NCBI GenBank assembly: GCA_913056495.1
Contig: CAJXMO010000001.1
Span: 62,001 to 126,000 of the forward strand
Direction: 5' to 3'
From: an uncultured Alteromonadaceae bacterium
Lineage (GTDB): Bacteria > Pseudomonadota > Gammaproteobacteria > Enterobacterales > Alteromonadaceae
DNA: 64,000 bases
Shown piece by piece: positions 6,983 to 16,216 of the stretch; position 1 is the first letter of the stretch, and each line of letters starts with the position of its first letter. The notes under the pieces are model-generated. The model was not told the DNA's origin. It ran no database searches and was given only the letters and a program-made list of their open reading frames with translations. A program made the position numbers and the translations under genes.

Positions 6983-9400
6983 TTAAATATCATCACACTG
7001 GTAATGGCTTTGCGGCCATTGCCAGTTTGACATTGTCTGGCAATCTGTTCCCGTTTTATGCGCATGAGCCAGATGCTGCTCAATTGCGTTTTCCATTTCA
7101 GTGAGTAAGGTTTGAGCTTTATCAGACACTGAATCTAGCCGGTTAATGACATCAATAACCAGATTAAAGCGATCAATTTTATTTAATATTGCCAGTTCCA
7201 GCGGAGTATTGATATTGCCTTTTTCATTATAACCATGCACATGCAAACGCTCACTGGAGCAATGTTTATAGGCCAGTTTATGAATCAGCCAGGGGTAGCC
7301 ATGAAAATTAAACACTATGGGTTTGTTTGAGGTGAAGATATCTTTAAAAGCCTGTTTGGTCAATCCATGCGGATGTTCGTCTTCTGTTTGCAGACGGTAT
7401 AAGTCCACAACATTAATAAAGCGCAGCTTTAACTCAGGTAAATGGTCTTTTAAAATGGCGGCCGCAGCAAGCGCTTCCATGGTCGGTATGTCGCCACAGC
7501 AGGCGAGTACAATATCTACGTCCTGTGTTTGACTGTTACTTGCATTTTCATGACTGGCCCAAGACCAGATATCCAGCCCTTTTTTACAATGCTCATTGGC
7601 TTCTTCCATTGTCAGATACTGCAAATGTTTTTGTTTATCGGAAATAATCAGATTGATGTAATTCACACTATTTAAACAGTGCTCTGCAACTGATAATAAA
7701 CAGTTTGCGTCCGGTGGAAAATAGATCCGGCTGACATCTGCGCTTTTATTCGTGACTATGTCAATAAAGCCAGGATCCTGATGTGAAAAGCCATTGTGGT
7801 CCTGACGCCAGACAACAGAAGATAATAAAATGTTGAGTGATGAAATTTGAGCCCGCCATTCTACTTTGTGTTTGCAGATATCCAGCCATTTTGCATGTTG
7901 ATTTATCATAGAATCAATAACATGGGCAAAGGCCTCATAGGTATGCAATAAGCCGTGACGACCGGTTAACAGATAGCCTTCCAGCCAACCTTCGAGTGTA
8001 TGTTCACTGAGCATTTCCATCACTCGACCGTCGGCTGCTAACATGGCGCCATCCTGATCTTCAACTTTAAAATTGGCAAGCCAGGTTTTGTGTGTTGTCT
8101 GATAGACAGCATCCAGCTTGTTAGACGCGGTTTCATCTGGACCAAATAATCTGAAATTATCCGGATTGTCGATAAAAATCTGATTTAAATATTGACCTAA
8201 AATAGACGTATTGGAAATCTGAAGCTGACCTTTTTCTTCCAACTGAACTGCAAATTCACTGGTGTTTTTCAATTTAAGCGGCTGACGCAATAAACCGCCG
8301 TTGGCAACCGGATTTGCGCTCATTCTGCGTTCACCTTTAGGTGCCAGTGCTTTGAGCTCAGCTAACAGTTGTCCATTCGAAGTAAATAATTCATCCGCTT
8401 TGTAGCTTTTAAACCAGTCTTCCAGTAAAGCCAAATGATCCGGGTTTTCTTTGACTCCGGCCAGCGGTACCTGATGTGCTCGCCAGGTATTTTCTACCGG
8501 ATGACCATCTACTTCCTTTAGTCCGGTCCAGCCTTTTGGGCTTTTTAGTATGATCATGGGCCAAGTCGCTAAGTTTGCTTGATTGGTTGTACGAGCTTTA
8601 GTTTGAATATCTTTAATCCGGGTGATGGATGATTCAATAGCTTGTGCCATTTTCTGATGCATGACCTTAGGATCTGAACCCTCCACTAAAATTGGCTCAT
8701 ATCCATAACCTCTGAATAATTGAAACAAGCTGTCATCATTAATACGAGCCAGTATGGTTGGATTCGCAATTTTATAGCCATTCAAATTTAAAATGGGTAG
8801 TACAGCCCCATCTCGAACCGGATTTAAAAACTTATTAGAATGCCATGCCGTCGCCAGCGGGCCGGTTTCAGCTTCACCGTCACCCACAACACAAACTACA
8901 ATTAAATCCGGGTTATCGAAAGCTGCGCCATAGGCATGAGATAAACTATAACCCAGTTCACCGCCTTCATGAATGGAGCCCGGTGTTTCCGGCGTACAGT
9001 GGCTGCCGATAAATCCCGGAAATGAAAATTCTTTTAAAAATTTCTGTAAACCTGTTATGTCTTCAGATTTGTCCGGATACACTTCTGAATAAGTTCCTTC
9101 CAGATAAACCGGTCCTAAAACGCCCGGCGCACCATGACCTGGACCGGCAATAAAAATACAGTTTAAATCGTATTTGTTGATAGCCCGGTTCAGGTGCACA
9201 TAACTAAAACTCAGTGCCGGTGATGCGCCCCAGTGGCCCAATAAACGGTTTTTGATATGCTCTTTTTTTAATGGTTCTTTTAATAACGGGTTATCTTGCA
9301 GGTAAATCATACCCGCTGCGAGATAATTGCAAGCTCGCCAATACTGGTCTGTTAGTTCAAGCTCCGCCTGACTTAGCGGTAAATAGTCAGATGATTGCAT
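6983..9400 (-). CDS. xfp: Xylulose-5-phosphate/fructose-6-phosphate phosphoketolase
   Basis: Thiamine-diphosphate enzyme that splits xylulose-5-P (or fructose-6-P) with phosphate into acetyl-phosphate plus glyceraldehyde-3-P (or erythrose-4-P). 805 residues, the normal size. Visible motifs: GHWG (55-58), GPGHGAP (86-92), HEGGELGYSLSHAYGA (144-159), and the ThDP/Mg motif GDGE (173-176) followed by NLNGYKIANPT; QDHNGFSHQDPGF lies in the pyrimidine-binding domain. Ribosome site AAGGAT sits just before the ATG. No ackA or pta is adjacent, so acetyl-phosphate must be used by enzymes encoded elsewhere. A perfect FNR-type palindrome lies 129-142 bases upstream, which suggests oxygen-responsive control. 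Confidence 0.96.
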   Translation of the reverse strand: MQSSDYLPLSQAELELTDQYWRACNYLAAGMIYLQDNPLLKEPLKKEHIKNRLLGHWGASPALSFSYVHLNRAINKYDLNCIFIAGPGHGAPGVLGPVYLEGTYSEVYPDKSEDITGLQKFLKEFSFPGFIGSHCTPETPGSIHEGGELGYSLSHAYGAAFDNPDLIVVCVVGDGEAETGPLATAWHSNKFLNPVRDGAVLPILNLNGYKIANPTILARINDDSLFQLFRGYGYEPILVEGSDPKVMHQKMAQAIESSITRIKDIQTKARTTNQANLATWPMIILKSPKGWTGLKEVDGHPVENTWRAHQVPLAGVKENPDHLALLEDWFKSYKADELFTSNGQLLAELKALAPKGERRMSANPVANGGLLRQPLKLKNTSEFAVQLEEKGQLQISNTSILGQYLNQIFIDNPDNFRLFGPDETASNKLDAVYQTTHKTWLANFKVEDQDGAMLAADGRVMEMLSEHTLEGWLEGYLLTGRHGLLHTYEAFAHVIDSMINQHAKWLDICKHKVEWRAQISSLNILLSSVVWRQDHNGFSHQDPGFIDIVTNKSADVSRIYFPPDANCLLSVAEHCLNSVNYINLIISDKQKHLQYLTMEEANEHCKKGLDIWSWASHENASNSQTQDVDIVLACCGDIPTMEALAAAAILKDHLPELKLRFINVVDLYRLQTEDEHPHGLTKQAFKDIFTSNKPIVFNFHGYPWLIHKLAYKHCSSERLHVHGYNEKGNINTPLELAILNKIDRFNLVIDVINRLDSVSDKAQTLLTEMENAIEQHLAHAHKTGTDCQTMSNWQWPQSHYQCDDI

Positions 9401-9528
9401 TTTGATATCCTTTTACTTTGCATTAAAAAAATCGACAGGTTTAGCCTGTCCTGTTTAGGGTAGAACAATACTCAGCGTATGCGGGCCGGTATATTATGCT
9501 TAGCTTATCGATTGCGAATGACCTTAAT

Positions 9529-9542
9529 TTGATATCAATCAA
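9529..9542 (-). promoter_or_regulatory. FNR/EtrA-type binding site upstream of xfp
   Basis: TTGAT-ATCA-ATCAA matches the FNR consensus TTGAT-N4-ATCAA at every defined position. It lies in the 343-base divergent region between xfp (minus strand) and the permease gene, 129 bases from the xfp start and about 200 bases from the permease start. A -10-like CATAAT reading toward xfp is at 9493-9498. A half-site (TTGATATTT on the minus strand) lies about 10 bases further upstream. Control of a fermentative phosphoketolase fits, but the regulator is inferred. Confidence 0.55.
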
Positions 9543-9629
9543 ATTATTCTAAATATCAATCGACTGGCGTGATAAATCTAAGCTAATTGGCAGACTTATT
9601 AAGCTGGGAGTTATGCAATTTGCTGAGTG

Positions 9630-9639
9630 CATACGTATG
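9630..9639. promoter_or_regulatory. Palindrome CATACGTATG, possible operator
   Basis: A perfect 10-bp palindrome with a CG centre about 105 bases upstream of the sugar permease, in the xfp/permease divergent region. LacI-type sugar regulators use palindromes with a central CG, but a single 10-mer can arise by chance. Apart from this and the FNR-type box, I see nothing else definite in 9401-9743. Confidence 0.2.
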
Positions 9640-9743
9640 TATCTAAACTTATCTCTAAAAAAGGTTATTATAAAGTTATCAATATGTATTGCTGGCTTTG
9701 CTAAAAGCGGGTAATACGCGTTACAAATACAGTGAGAATTTCA

Positions 9744-11249
9744 ATGAAACAACCTAAACTTTCATTTTGGCAGGTATGGAATGTTAGCTTTGGCTTTTTA
9801 GGCGTGCAGATAGGGTTTGCATTGCAAAATGCGAACGTCAGTCGTGTATTGTCTGATCTGGGCGCCGATCTGCATTCACTTTCCCTATTCTGGCTGGTTG
9901 CGCCTATTATGGGCCTGATTATTCAGCCTATTGTGGGTAGTGCATCTGACCGCACCTGGACTCGTTTTGGTCGTCGTAATCCCTATATTCTGGCCGGTGC
10001 AGTTGCTGCTGCAATCGGCATGTGCTTAATGCCCAATGCGCCCATTTTTGTTACCTTGATTGCGCCTATGTTATTTGGCGGTTTAATGCTGGCGTTAATG
10101 GATGGTGCTTTTAATTTAACCATGCAGCCATTCAGGGCGCTGGTTTCAGATATGGTACCGGCCGAACAACGCAATCAGGGTTATGCAGTACAGTCTTTGG
10201 TTATTAATATTGGTGCAGTGGTGGGATCAATTCTGCCATTTGTTTTAACCAATGTGATTGGCCTTGAAAATACTTCTAAAGCAGGTGAAGTCGCACCTTC
10301 AGTGATGTGGGCATTTTATTTAGGCGCAACTGCATTATTGGGTTCTGTGTTGTGGACCGTCATCCGCACCAAAGAGTATGCACCCAAAGAGTATGCTGAA
10401 TATAAAGGTCTGGATTTTGAGTTAGAGCAAAAGCTTCAGGCAGAGCAAAAATCACTGGGTGAAAAGTTAGCTGGATTTTTTAAACTCTTTGCCAGTATGC
10501 CAAAAACAATGAAGCAGTTAGCCATTGTTCAGTTCTTTTCATGGTTTGCGCTCTATATTCTATGGGTTTATACCATGCCTGCCATTGCACAAAATGCCTG
10601 GGGCATTGATGCTAAATGGTTCGATTCTTCGTATCTGGCGAGCCTTGAACAAATTCCGGCTCATATCGCTCAGGCCAAAGGGGCTGCAGGCGACTGGGTC
10701 GGTATTTTATTTGCAGCCTATTCATTGTCTGCAGCTCTGTTTTCGATTGTATTGTCAAAAATCGCAGATAAATTTGGTCGTAAGTTAACCTACTCTTTAT
10801 CATTATTAGCAGGTGGTCTGGGTTATATAAGCTTTATTTTATTTAACGATCCTCAAATTACTCATGTGAATTTATTCATTACTCAGGTAGATATTCCAGT
10901 TGGCGCGTTAGGCTTGCTGATTCCTATGATTGGAATCGGGATTGCGTGGGCGGCTATTTTAGCTATGCCGTATGCAATTTTAGCAGGCTCATTACCCGCT
11001 AATAAAACCGGTGTGTATATGGGGATTTTTAATTTTACGATTGCTGCGCCACAAATTGTCAGTGGTGCTGTCGCCGGTCAGATTTTATTACATGTGTTTG
11101 ATAATCAAGCCATCTATATCATGATTTTGGCGGGTGCTGCTATGGTCATTGGCGCTCTATCTGTCTTTTTTGTGCAGGATAATGAACAAGCCGCTAAACC
11201 TGAACTGGCTGAAGAGTTAGAACATGAGCCACATCCACAACAATCTTAA
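9744..11249 (+). CDS. MFS sugar permease, GPH/SLC45-like (putative alpha-glucoside transporter)
   Basis: Twelve-helix inner-membrane transporter of about 501 residues. The N-terminal part (WNVSFGFLGVQIGFALQNANVSRVLSDLGAD) and the RTWTRFGRRNPYILAGA loop after helix 2 are typical of the GPH/SLC45-like sugar permeases annotated in Alteromonadales as maltose or sucrose transporters. A second MFS loop (KIADKFGRKLTYSLSLL) follows in the C-terminal half. ATG 9744 is preferred; a GTG at 9732 would add four residues. No glucosidase or regulator gene is adjacent, so the substrate is inferred from family resemblance only. Confidence 0.8.
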   Translation: MKQPKLSFWQVWNVSFGFLGVQIGFALQNANVSRVLSDLGADLHSLSLFWLVAPIMGLIIQPIVGSASDRTWTRFGRRNPYILAGAVAAAIGMCLMPNAPIFVTLIAPMLFGGLMLALMDGAFNLTMQPFRALVSDMVPAEQRNQGYAVQSLVINIGAVVGSILPFVLTNVIGLENTSKAGEVAPSVMWAFYLGATALLGSVLWTVIRTKEYAPKEYAEYKGLDFELEQKLQAEQKSLGEKLAGFFKLFASMPKTMKQLAIVQFFSWFALYILWVYTMPAIAQNAWGIDAKWFDSSYLASLEQIPAHIAQAKGAAGDWVGILFAAYSLSAALFSIVLSKIADKFGRKLTYSLSLLAGGLGYISFILFNDPQITHVNLFITQVDIPVGALGLLIPMIGIGIAWAAILAMPYAILAGSLPANKTGVYMGIFNFTIAAPQIVSGAVAGQILLHVFDNQAIYIMILAGAAMVIGALSVFFVQDNEQAAKPELAEELEHEPHPQQS

Positions 11250-11278
11250 TTAACCCGCTTGGGGTAAAATAAACTATT

Positions 11279-11311
11279 AACAAAGCACCTATTTTCAGCT
11301 GGTGCTTTGTT
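11279..11311 (+). terminator. Hairpin after the sugar permease
   Basis: Perfect 11-bp stem AACAAAGCACC / GGTGCTTTGTT around an 11-base loop, 30 bases after the permease stop. Only a short T-rich tail follows, so it is a moderate intrinsic terminator. Confidence 0.65.
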
Positions 11312-11324
11312 ATTTGCAGCCCTA

Positions 11325-11478
11325 AAAATCCAAAATCTAAAATCTAAAATCTAAAATCTAAAATCTAAAATCTAAAATCTAAAATCTAAAATCCAAAATC
11401 CAAAATCCAAAATCCAAAATCTAAAATCTAAAATCTAAAATCTAAAATCTAAAATCTAAAATCTAAAATCTAAAATCT
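11325..11478 (+). repeat. Heptanucleotide tandem repeat (AAAATCY)x22
   Basis: Twenty-two uninterrupted 7-bp units, 154 bp, with only the last base varying. Units 1 and 10-13 end in C and the other 17 end in T. The array ends 10 bases before a TATAAT box of the downstream NUDIX gene, so its last units occupy the -35 position. It is non-coding. The perfect phase and clustered variants point to recent expansion by slippage. Copy-number change could alter promoter strength, but it would not change a reading frame. Confidence 0.97.
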
Positions 11479-11485
11479 AAGCCTG

Positions 11486-11494
11486 TGTTATAAT
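11486..11494 (+). promoter_or_regulatory. Extended -10 promoter of the NUDIX gene
   Basis: TG-T-TATAAT is a perfect extended -10 element 34 bases before the ATG at 11528. The -35 window (around 11466-11471) falls inside the AAAATCT tandem repeat and has no consensus hexamer, as expected for an extended -10 promoter. A4 tracts upstream could act like an UP element. Confidence 0.5.
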
Positions 11495-11527
11495 CCCGGC
11501 TTTAGCATTCATTTTAAACGGTATTAT

Positions 11528-12073
11528 ATGCCAACTTCTATGCGTTTATTAAAAACGGCTATTCATCCTGATTGCAATCCGAAAAGTACTCAATTGTTTA
11601 AACGCCTCTCTACCCGGGCGATTGTTTTAAATGGTGAATCTATCCTGATGCTCTATACAGAGCGTTACCATGACTATTCACTACCTGGTGGCGGACTGGA
11701 TGACGGAGAAGATATTCAAGCTGGTTTAATCCGCGAACTCAAAGAAGAAACTGGCGCGCAAAATATCAGAAATATCAAGGCATTCGGTTTATTTGAAGAG
11801 TACCGGCCTTGGCATAAAGGCGACTATGATGGCGTGCACATGCTTTCGTTTTGTTTTACCTGTGAAATTGATGATAATCTTGCCCAGCCTGAACTGGAAG
11901 ATTATGAAATTAACAATGGCATGAAGCCAGTCTGGATTAATATATATGATGCCATTGAGCATAATCAACGGACTATCAGAAATAGCCAGAAAAAAGGACT
12001 ATCGGTTGAGCGAGAGACTTTTTTATTAAAACTGATTGAAGCAGAGTTAATATCGGAAGATAGTAATGTATAA
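11528..12073 (+). CDS. NUDIX hydrolase
   Basis: 181-residue NUDIX-fold pyrophosphohydrolase. The NUDIX box G-x5-E-x7-REL-K-EE-T-GA is complete at residues 55-77 (from GGLDDGE to REL and EETGA), so the metal-binding glutamates are present. The substrate (a nucleoside diphosphate derivative) cannot be read from the sequence. It is not NudE, which is a separate gene at 31.9 kb. It stands alone behind the heptanucleotide array and its own promoter. Confidence 0.88.
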   Translation: MPTSMRLLKTAIHPDCNPKSTQLFKRLSTRAIVLNGESILMLYTERYHDYSLPGGGLDDGEDIQAGLIRELKEETGAQNIRNIKAFGLFEEYRPWHKGDYDGVHMLSFCFTCEIDDNLAQPELEDYEINNGMKPVWINIYDAIEHNQRTIRNSQKKGLSVERETFLLKLIEAELISEDSNV

Positions 12074-12243
12074 ATATGGCCCATTAATTGTTTTTTCTGC
12101 GTAAGCGTCATAAAAATTTACAGGTCTAACCTGTTGTTTATTTAAGTGTTTGAAATTAAAGTTTAAAATTTATTGGTTTGAAAATTGCATTCAAAAATCA
12201 TTACTCTTTATCTGCTTATTAATACTATAAGACTACTATTAAA

Positions 12244-13194
12244 ATGAAAAATATACTTTCAAAGCGTGCATTGTTAATTTCTGCCTTGTTTCTGTCTCAG
12301 CCTGCTTTTGCTTCAGGGACGCTTGATACTTATAACTTGATCGTAAAAGATGATTTAACCAGTAGCCAACATATATATGAAAAGGTGATTGTTGGTGGCG
12401 ACCTTCATATTGATGGTAATTTAGAGGTTGGTTCCCGGATAAATTCAGATCCTAAAGTTGATGCTGTCAGCGTGGTTGGCGATATTAATTCCGGACTTCT
12501 TAAAGCAATGCAAGGCCACAATATTGTTTATGGAGGCGTAAACAGCGCTAATGTGGAGTTAAATGGTTCTGGCGGCAGTATTCGTCAGGAAAATCAAGCT
12601 CAATTGGGGCAGGAGTTTGATGTACTGTACGATCAGGTTATGTCTGAGAGCCTGTATTATAAAAATTTAACGGCTAATAGCATATTTGACACTAGTGATA
12701 CTAATAATATGAAACTAATATCAGGTGCTAGCGTTTCAGACCCCCTTCAAATTTATGATATTGCAGCAACTGATACTTTGTCGGTTCAAAACGCGAGTTT
12801 CGATTTTAGTAGCAAACCTACAACGCCGGTTGTCATCAATGTAAGCGGTACTGATATTATTATTAAATCCAAAGCCACCGGCAGCTTCGCTACACAGCAA
12901 TTTGCGTCTATGGTGCTTTGGAACTTTTATGAAGCGGAATCAATCGAATTTTCACAAGATGGTTGGTATGGCTCTGTGCTCGCACCTTATGCAGATATAA
13001 CTGCCGGAAATGCAGGTGCTATGAATGGTAGTATCGCAGCGCTATCATACGAAGGGAATATTGAAATTCATAACGCCTTGTACAATTATACACCGCCCAC
13101 GCCGCCAACCGCTGTATCTGAACCGGGTAGTTTGATCGTATTTGCAACTGGCTTGTTAGCATTAATCAGGATCCAGCGGCGCAAACGTGTTTAA
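12244..13194 (+). CDS. Choice-of-anchor A family protein with PEP-CTERM sorting signal
   Basis: Secreted 316-residue protein. Signal peptide 1-23 (cleavage after PAFA). The body has the choice-of-anchor A pattern (YNLIVKDDL, VIVGGDLHIDGNLEVGS, GWYGSVLAPYADITAGNAGAMNGSIAA). The C-terminus (292-316) is a PEP-CTERM-type signal: SEPGS, a hydrophobic helix, then RIQRRKR. Such proteins are cut and sorted by an exosortase in bacteria making extracellular polysaccharide. The biochemical role of the choice-of-anchor A domain is unknown. The next gene encodes the TPR partner PrsT. Confidence 0.85.
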   Translation: MKNILSKRALLISALFLSQPAFASGTLDTYNLIVKDDLTSSQHIYEKVIVGGDLHIDGNLEVGSRINSDPKVDAVSVVGDINSGLLKAMQGHNIVYGGVNSANVELNGSGGSIRQENQAQLGQEFDVLYDQVMSESLYYKNLTANSIFDTSDTNNMKLISGASVSDPLQIYDIAATDTLSVQNASFDFSSKPTTPVVINVSGTDIIIKSKATGSFATQQFASMVLWNFYEAESIEFSQDGWYGSVLAPYADITAGNAGAMNGSIAALSYEGNIEIHNALYNYTPPTPPTAVSEPGSLIVFATGLLALIRIQRRKRV

Positions 13195-13211
13195 CCTGAT
13201 CATATCTGGCA

Positions 13212-13244
13212 ACTAAAAAGGGCGGCTTTTGCCGTCTTTTTAGT
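13212..13244 (+). terminator. Intrinsic terminator after the PEP-CTERM gene
   Basis: GGCGGC-TTTT-GCCGTC core extended by ACTAAAAA / TTTTTAGT with one bulged G, starting 18 bases after the stop. The T run is on the plus strand; the symmetric A/T arms could also work in reverse. It means prsT is probably transcribed from its own promoter. Confidence 0.85.
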
Positions 13245-13293
13245 CTAATATTCCTGAAGCTTGTTATTTCATTAAACTACCTGATTTATACCT

Positions 13294-16134
13294 ATGTCTA
13301 CTTGTTATCTAATACGCACTAAGTCTCGCTCCATTTTTAAATACGTATTCTTGTGTGTATTGTTTCTTCCGCTTTCGGTTTTGGCCAATGCTCAGCTAGC
13401 TTATGAAAATGCACTGACCGCATATCAAAAAAAAGCGTATGAAAAAGCCGTTATCCATTTAAAAAATGCACTTCAGGAAGAGCCGGATAATCTGCCTGCC
13501 AGACTGTTAATGGCAAAAACCTTAACTGCGCAAAACAAGTACTTAGAAGCGAAAAGTTTATTTGATGAAGTGATTAAACAAGGCGCAAGCTATAGTCTCT
13601 TTATCAATGATTGGGGCACATTACTATTGCAATTAAAGTTATATCAGCAAATTATTGACTTTGATGCTTTGGTGAAATTAACGCCAGAACAGCAGGTAGA
13701 CTGGTTGATGGTTAAAGTGAGTGCCTGTCTCAAAATAAAAAATTATACGTGTGCGAAGCAAAGTTATCAGCTAATCGGGGAGCTTACAGATAATCAGAGT
13801 CAACAATTAAACGGCTTGGCTAATATTGCGATTGCGCAAGCGGATTTCCCTCAGGCTAAAGCCTATCTGGCAGAATCATTAAAGCACTCTCCAGAGTCAA
13901 GTGAAACCATTCACCTGCTTGGCATGTTAGAAAAGGAACAGGGCAGCCTAGAGCAGGCGCTTAATTATTTATTAAAAGCCTATCAAATTTCTCCGGAAAA
14001 CCCTGCGATACTGCGTCATTTAGCTGATATTTATTTAGCGTTAGGTGATAAAGATCAAGCTCAGCTGACGGTTGGAAAGATTCTGCAACAGCAACCCAAT
14101 GATCCTTTTGCGATTATTGTTAACAGCCAATTGACGGCTGGTTCGACACAGCATCTGAAACAGGTTAGTGAGGAAAAGTTAGCATTTTTGAGTGAAAAAG
14201 TATTTGCGTTGCCAAATGAGATGATAGATGCAGAGCCAACTTATCTGATGTTGAGAGGGATGATTTCATTTTTTGGCCAGAATTATGAGCAGGCACTACG
14301 CGATTTTAAAGTTTTGTATGAAAAAGATAATGCAGATAAGCAGGCCGTTATTTTATTAGCTAAGGCCTATTTTGCTTTGGGTCAAAACAGTGCAGCTGTT
14401 ACGCTGTTGGAGATTCATCAAAAATCGCTGTTAGATACACCAGAAGTACTTTTGGTACTGGGTGAAAAATATCTGGCTCAAGCCAAAACCTTTAAAGCGC
14501 TTAATCTATTAGATGCTTTGAAACGTAAGCACCCTGAGTTATTAGGGGTTAAGCTGTTCGATATCAAAATAAAACTGGCGAGAGAACAATATCAGTCAGC
14601 GTTGACTGAGCTAGATGCGCTACTTGCACAAACGCCAGATTCAGAGCAACTCCTGCAAGTCCATAGCGTATTAAATTTGCAAGCAAAGCGCTATCCGACA
14701 GCGCTTAAGAGTATCAACCGATTGTTAAGTCAGAAGTCAAAGCAAGCTGAATGGCTGAACATTAAAGCCGGTATTTATATTCAGCAACATAAATGGGAAG
14801 AAGCAAAACAATTACTGAATACCGCTTTGGCTCAAAACCGAGAACTAATTGGCGCTAGATATAATTTAGCCACTATTTATCGTCAGCAAGGGGACTTAGT
14901 CGAAGCACGAAATATGCTCGAGTCAATTCTTGCGGCTGTACCTGACCATTCAGCTAGCTTATTACTGCTAGCCAATATCGAAACTCAACAGGGGAAGCTG
15001 GAATCTGCGTTAAACCGGTATCAGGCATTAACAGCTCAAGACAATGAAAATTTGGCTGCTATTGAGGGTAAACTTAATGTTTACATGGCTCAGAAAAACT
15101 TAAACCAGGCATTGTCTGAGCTTGAGTTATTAAACCGGTTATCACCGGATAATGGACACTACTTGCTGCAAAGAGCTTATGTTTATATTGCGCTCAATCA
15201 AATGGATAAAGCCAGAGTAGAAGCGATGCGAATTAATCTCCTAGCTCAAAAAAGACCATTTTTATTATTGGCCTTAAGCCAGCTTCAGTTAGAGTTGACA
15301 GATACCCGCGGAGCTGAAAAATCTTTGCGTCGTTTGTTAGTATTGCAACCAGACAGTTTAAAAGTTGCACTCAATTTATCTGAATTATTATTAAATACAG
15401 GTCAAACTGAAGCGGCTCAGGCGCAGCTTAACCAAGTTGAAAAACAATTTCCACAAAGCAGTGCTCTGGTTATGTTGCAGGGGCGCATTGCTGAGCAAGT
15501 CGGCAATATTGAGTCGGCCGGAGACTATTATAGCCGGGCTTTTAAATTAGATAACTTAAATGAAGTCGCGCTGGCTAAATTGTATCACCTAACGTTGAAA
15601 GGTTATGATCACCAAATTTTTCTCAATACGTTAACCACAATTGTTAACCAATTTCCTGAACGGTTTTTCCCCCGTAATTTATTAGCACAATTTTATTTTT
15701 ACCAGCAAAACTATGTTGATGCTGCGAAGGAATATCATAGGCTGGCGAAAGTTGAAAACAACCCTAATCGTCCGGCTTTGTTTAACCGGTTAGCACAAAT
15801 TTATCTGACAACGAGCCTGTTTGATTTAAATAAAGCTAAGGCTATGATAGAAAAAGCTTTTCAACTTGCGGGTGATGATGCTGACATTTTAACGACTTAT
15901 GGCTGGATTATGAGCCAGCAGGGGGAGCTCAATCAAGCCTTAGGTTTGCTTAGAAAAGCTTATGTATTAACCCCTCAAAATCCGGCATTGCAATACTATT
16001 TGGCAGCAACTTTGGCTCAATCAGACAGGAAACAGCAAGCGATTCAGATGTTAACCGAATTAATCAAACAAGGGAAATCTTTTAACGAAGCAAATAAAGC
16101 GCACGCTTTACTCAACAAATTGACGAGCGCTTAA
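13294..16134 (+). CDS. prsT: PEP-CTERM system TPR-repeat protein PrsT
   Basis: 946-residue exported protein made almost entirely of tetratricopeptide repeats. Signal peptide about 1-33 (membrane helix, then ANA). The first repeat (AYEKAVIHLKNALQEEPDNLPARLLMAKTL) and the overall size match the PrsT family that co-occurs with exosortase/PEP-CTERM systems. The family is proposed to act in polysaccharide export or sorting in the periplasm, but its mechanism is not established. Its location next to a PEP-CTERM substrate supports the call. The stop codon lies in the loop of a hairpin. Confidence 0.85.
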   Translation: MSTCYLIRTKSRSIFKYVFLCVLFLPLSVLANAQLAYENALTAYQKKAYEKAVIHLKNALQEEPDNLPARLLMAKTLTAQNKYLEAKSLFDEVIKQGASYSLFINDWGTLLLQLKLYQQIIDFDALVKLTPEQQVDWLMVKVSACLKIKNYTCAKQSYQLIGELTDNQSQQLNGLANIAIAQADFPQAKAYLAESLKHSPESSETIHLLGMLEKEQGSLEQALNYLLKAYQISPENPAILRHLADIYLALGDKDQAQLTVGKILQQQPNDPFAIIVNSQLTAGSTQHLKQVSEEKLAFLSEKVFALPNEMIDAEPTYLMLRGMISFFGQNYEQALRDFKVLYEKDNADKQAVILLAKAYFALGQNSAAVTLLEIHQKSLLDTPEVLLVLGEKYLAQAKTFKALNLLDALKRKHPELLGVKLFDIKIKLAREQYQSALTELDALLAQTPDSEQLLQVHSVLNLQAKRYPTALKSINRLLSQKSKQAEWLNIKAGIYIQQHKWEEAKQLLNTALAQNRELIGARYNLATIYRQQGDLVEARNMLESILAAVPDHSASLLLLANIETQQGKLESALNRYQALTAQDNENLAAIEGKLNVYMAQKNLNQALSELELLNRLSPDNGHYLLQRAYVYIALNQMDKARVEAMRINLLAQKRPFLLLALSQLQLELTDTRGAEKSLRRLLVLQPDSLKVALNLSELLLNTGQTEAAQAQLNQVEKQFPQSSALVMLQGRIAEQVGNIESAGDYYSRAFKLDNLNEVALAKLYHLTLKGYDHQIFLNTLTTIVNQFPERFFPRNLLAQFYFYQQNYVDAAKEYHRLAKVENNPNRPALFNRLAQIYLTTSLFDLNKAKAMIEKAFQLAGDDADILTTYGWIMSQQGELNQALGLLRKAYVLTPQNPALQYYLAATLAQSDRKQQAIQMLTELIKQGKSFNEANKAHALLNKLTSA

Positions 16135-16147
16135 TGAGCGCTCGTTT
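16123..16147 (+). terminator. Hairpin spanning the prsT stop codon
   Basis: Perfect 9-bp stem ACGAGCGCT / AGCGCTCGT whose 5-base loop TAATG holds the prsT stop codon (16132-16134). A short T stretch follows. Likely an intrinsic terminator fused to the end of the gene. Confidence 0.6.
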
Positions 16148-16216
16148 CGGTTGACCGCTGATATTAATAAACAGGATCGGGTACAAAAAAATCACCAAAC
16201 CATTTTATTACTTTTT

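Noticed and set aside
6983..9400. Transketolase as an alternative for the 805-residue ThDP enzyme
   Set aside because: The length, GHWGASPA and the HEGGELGYSLSHAYG motif fit phosphoketolase and not the ~660-residue transketolases.
11325..11478. Periodic array considered as a CRISPR
   Set aside because: The unit is 7 bp with no spacers, so it is a simple tandem repeat.
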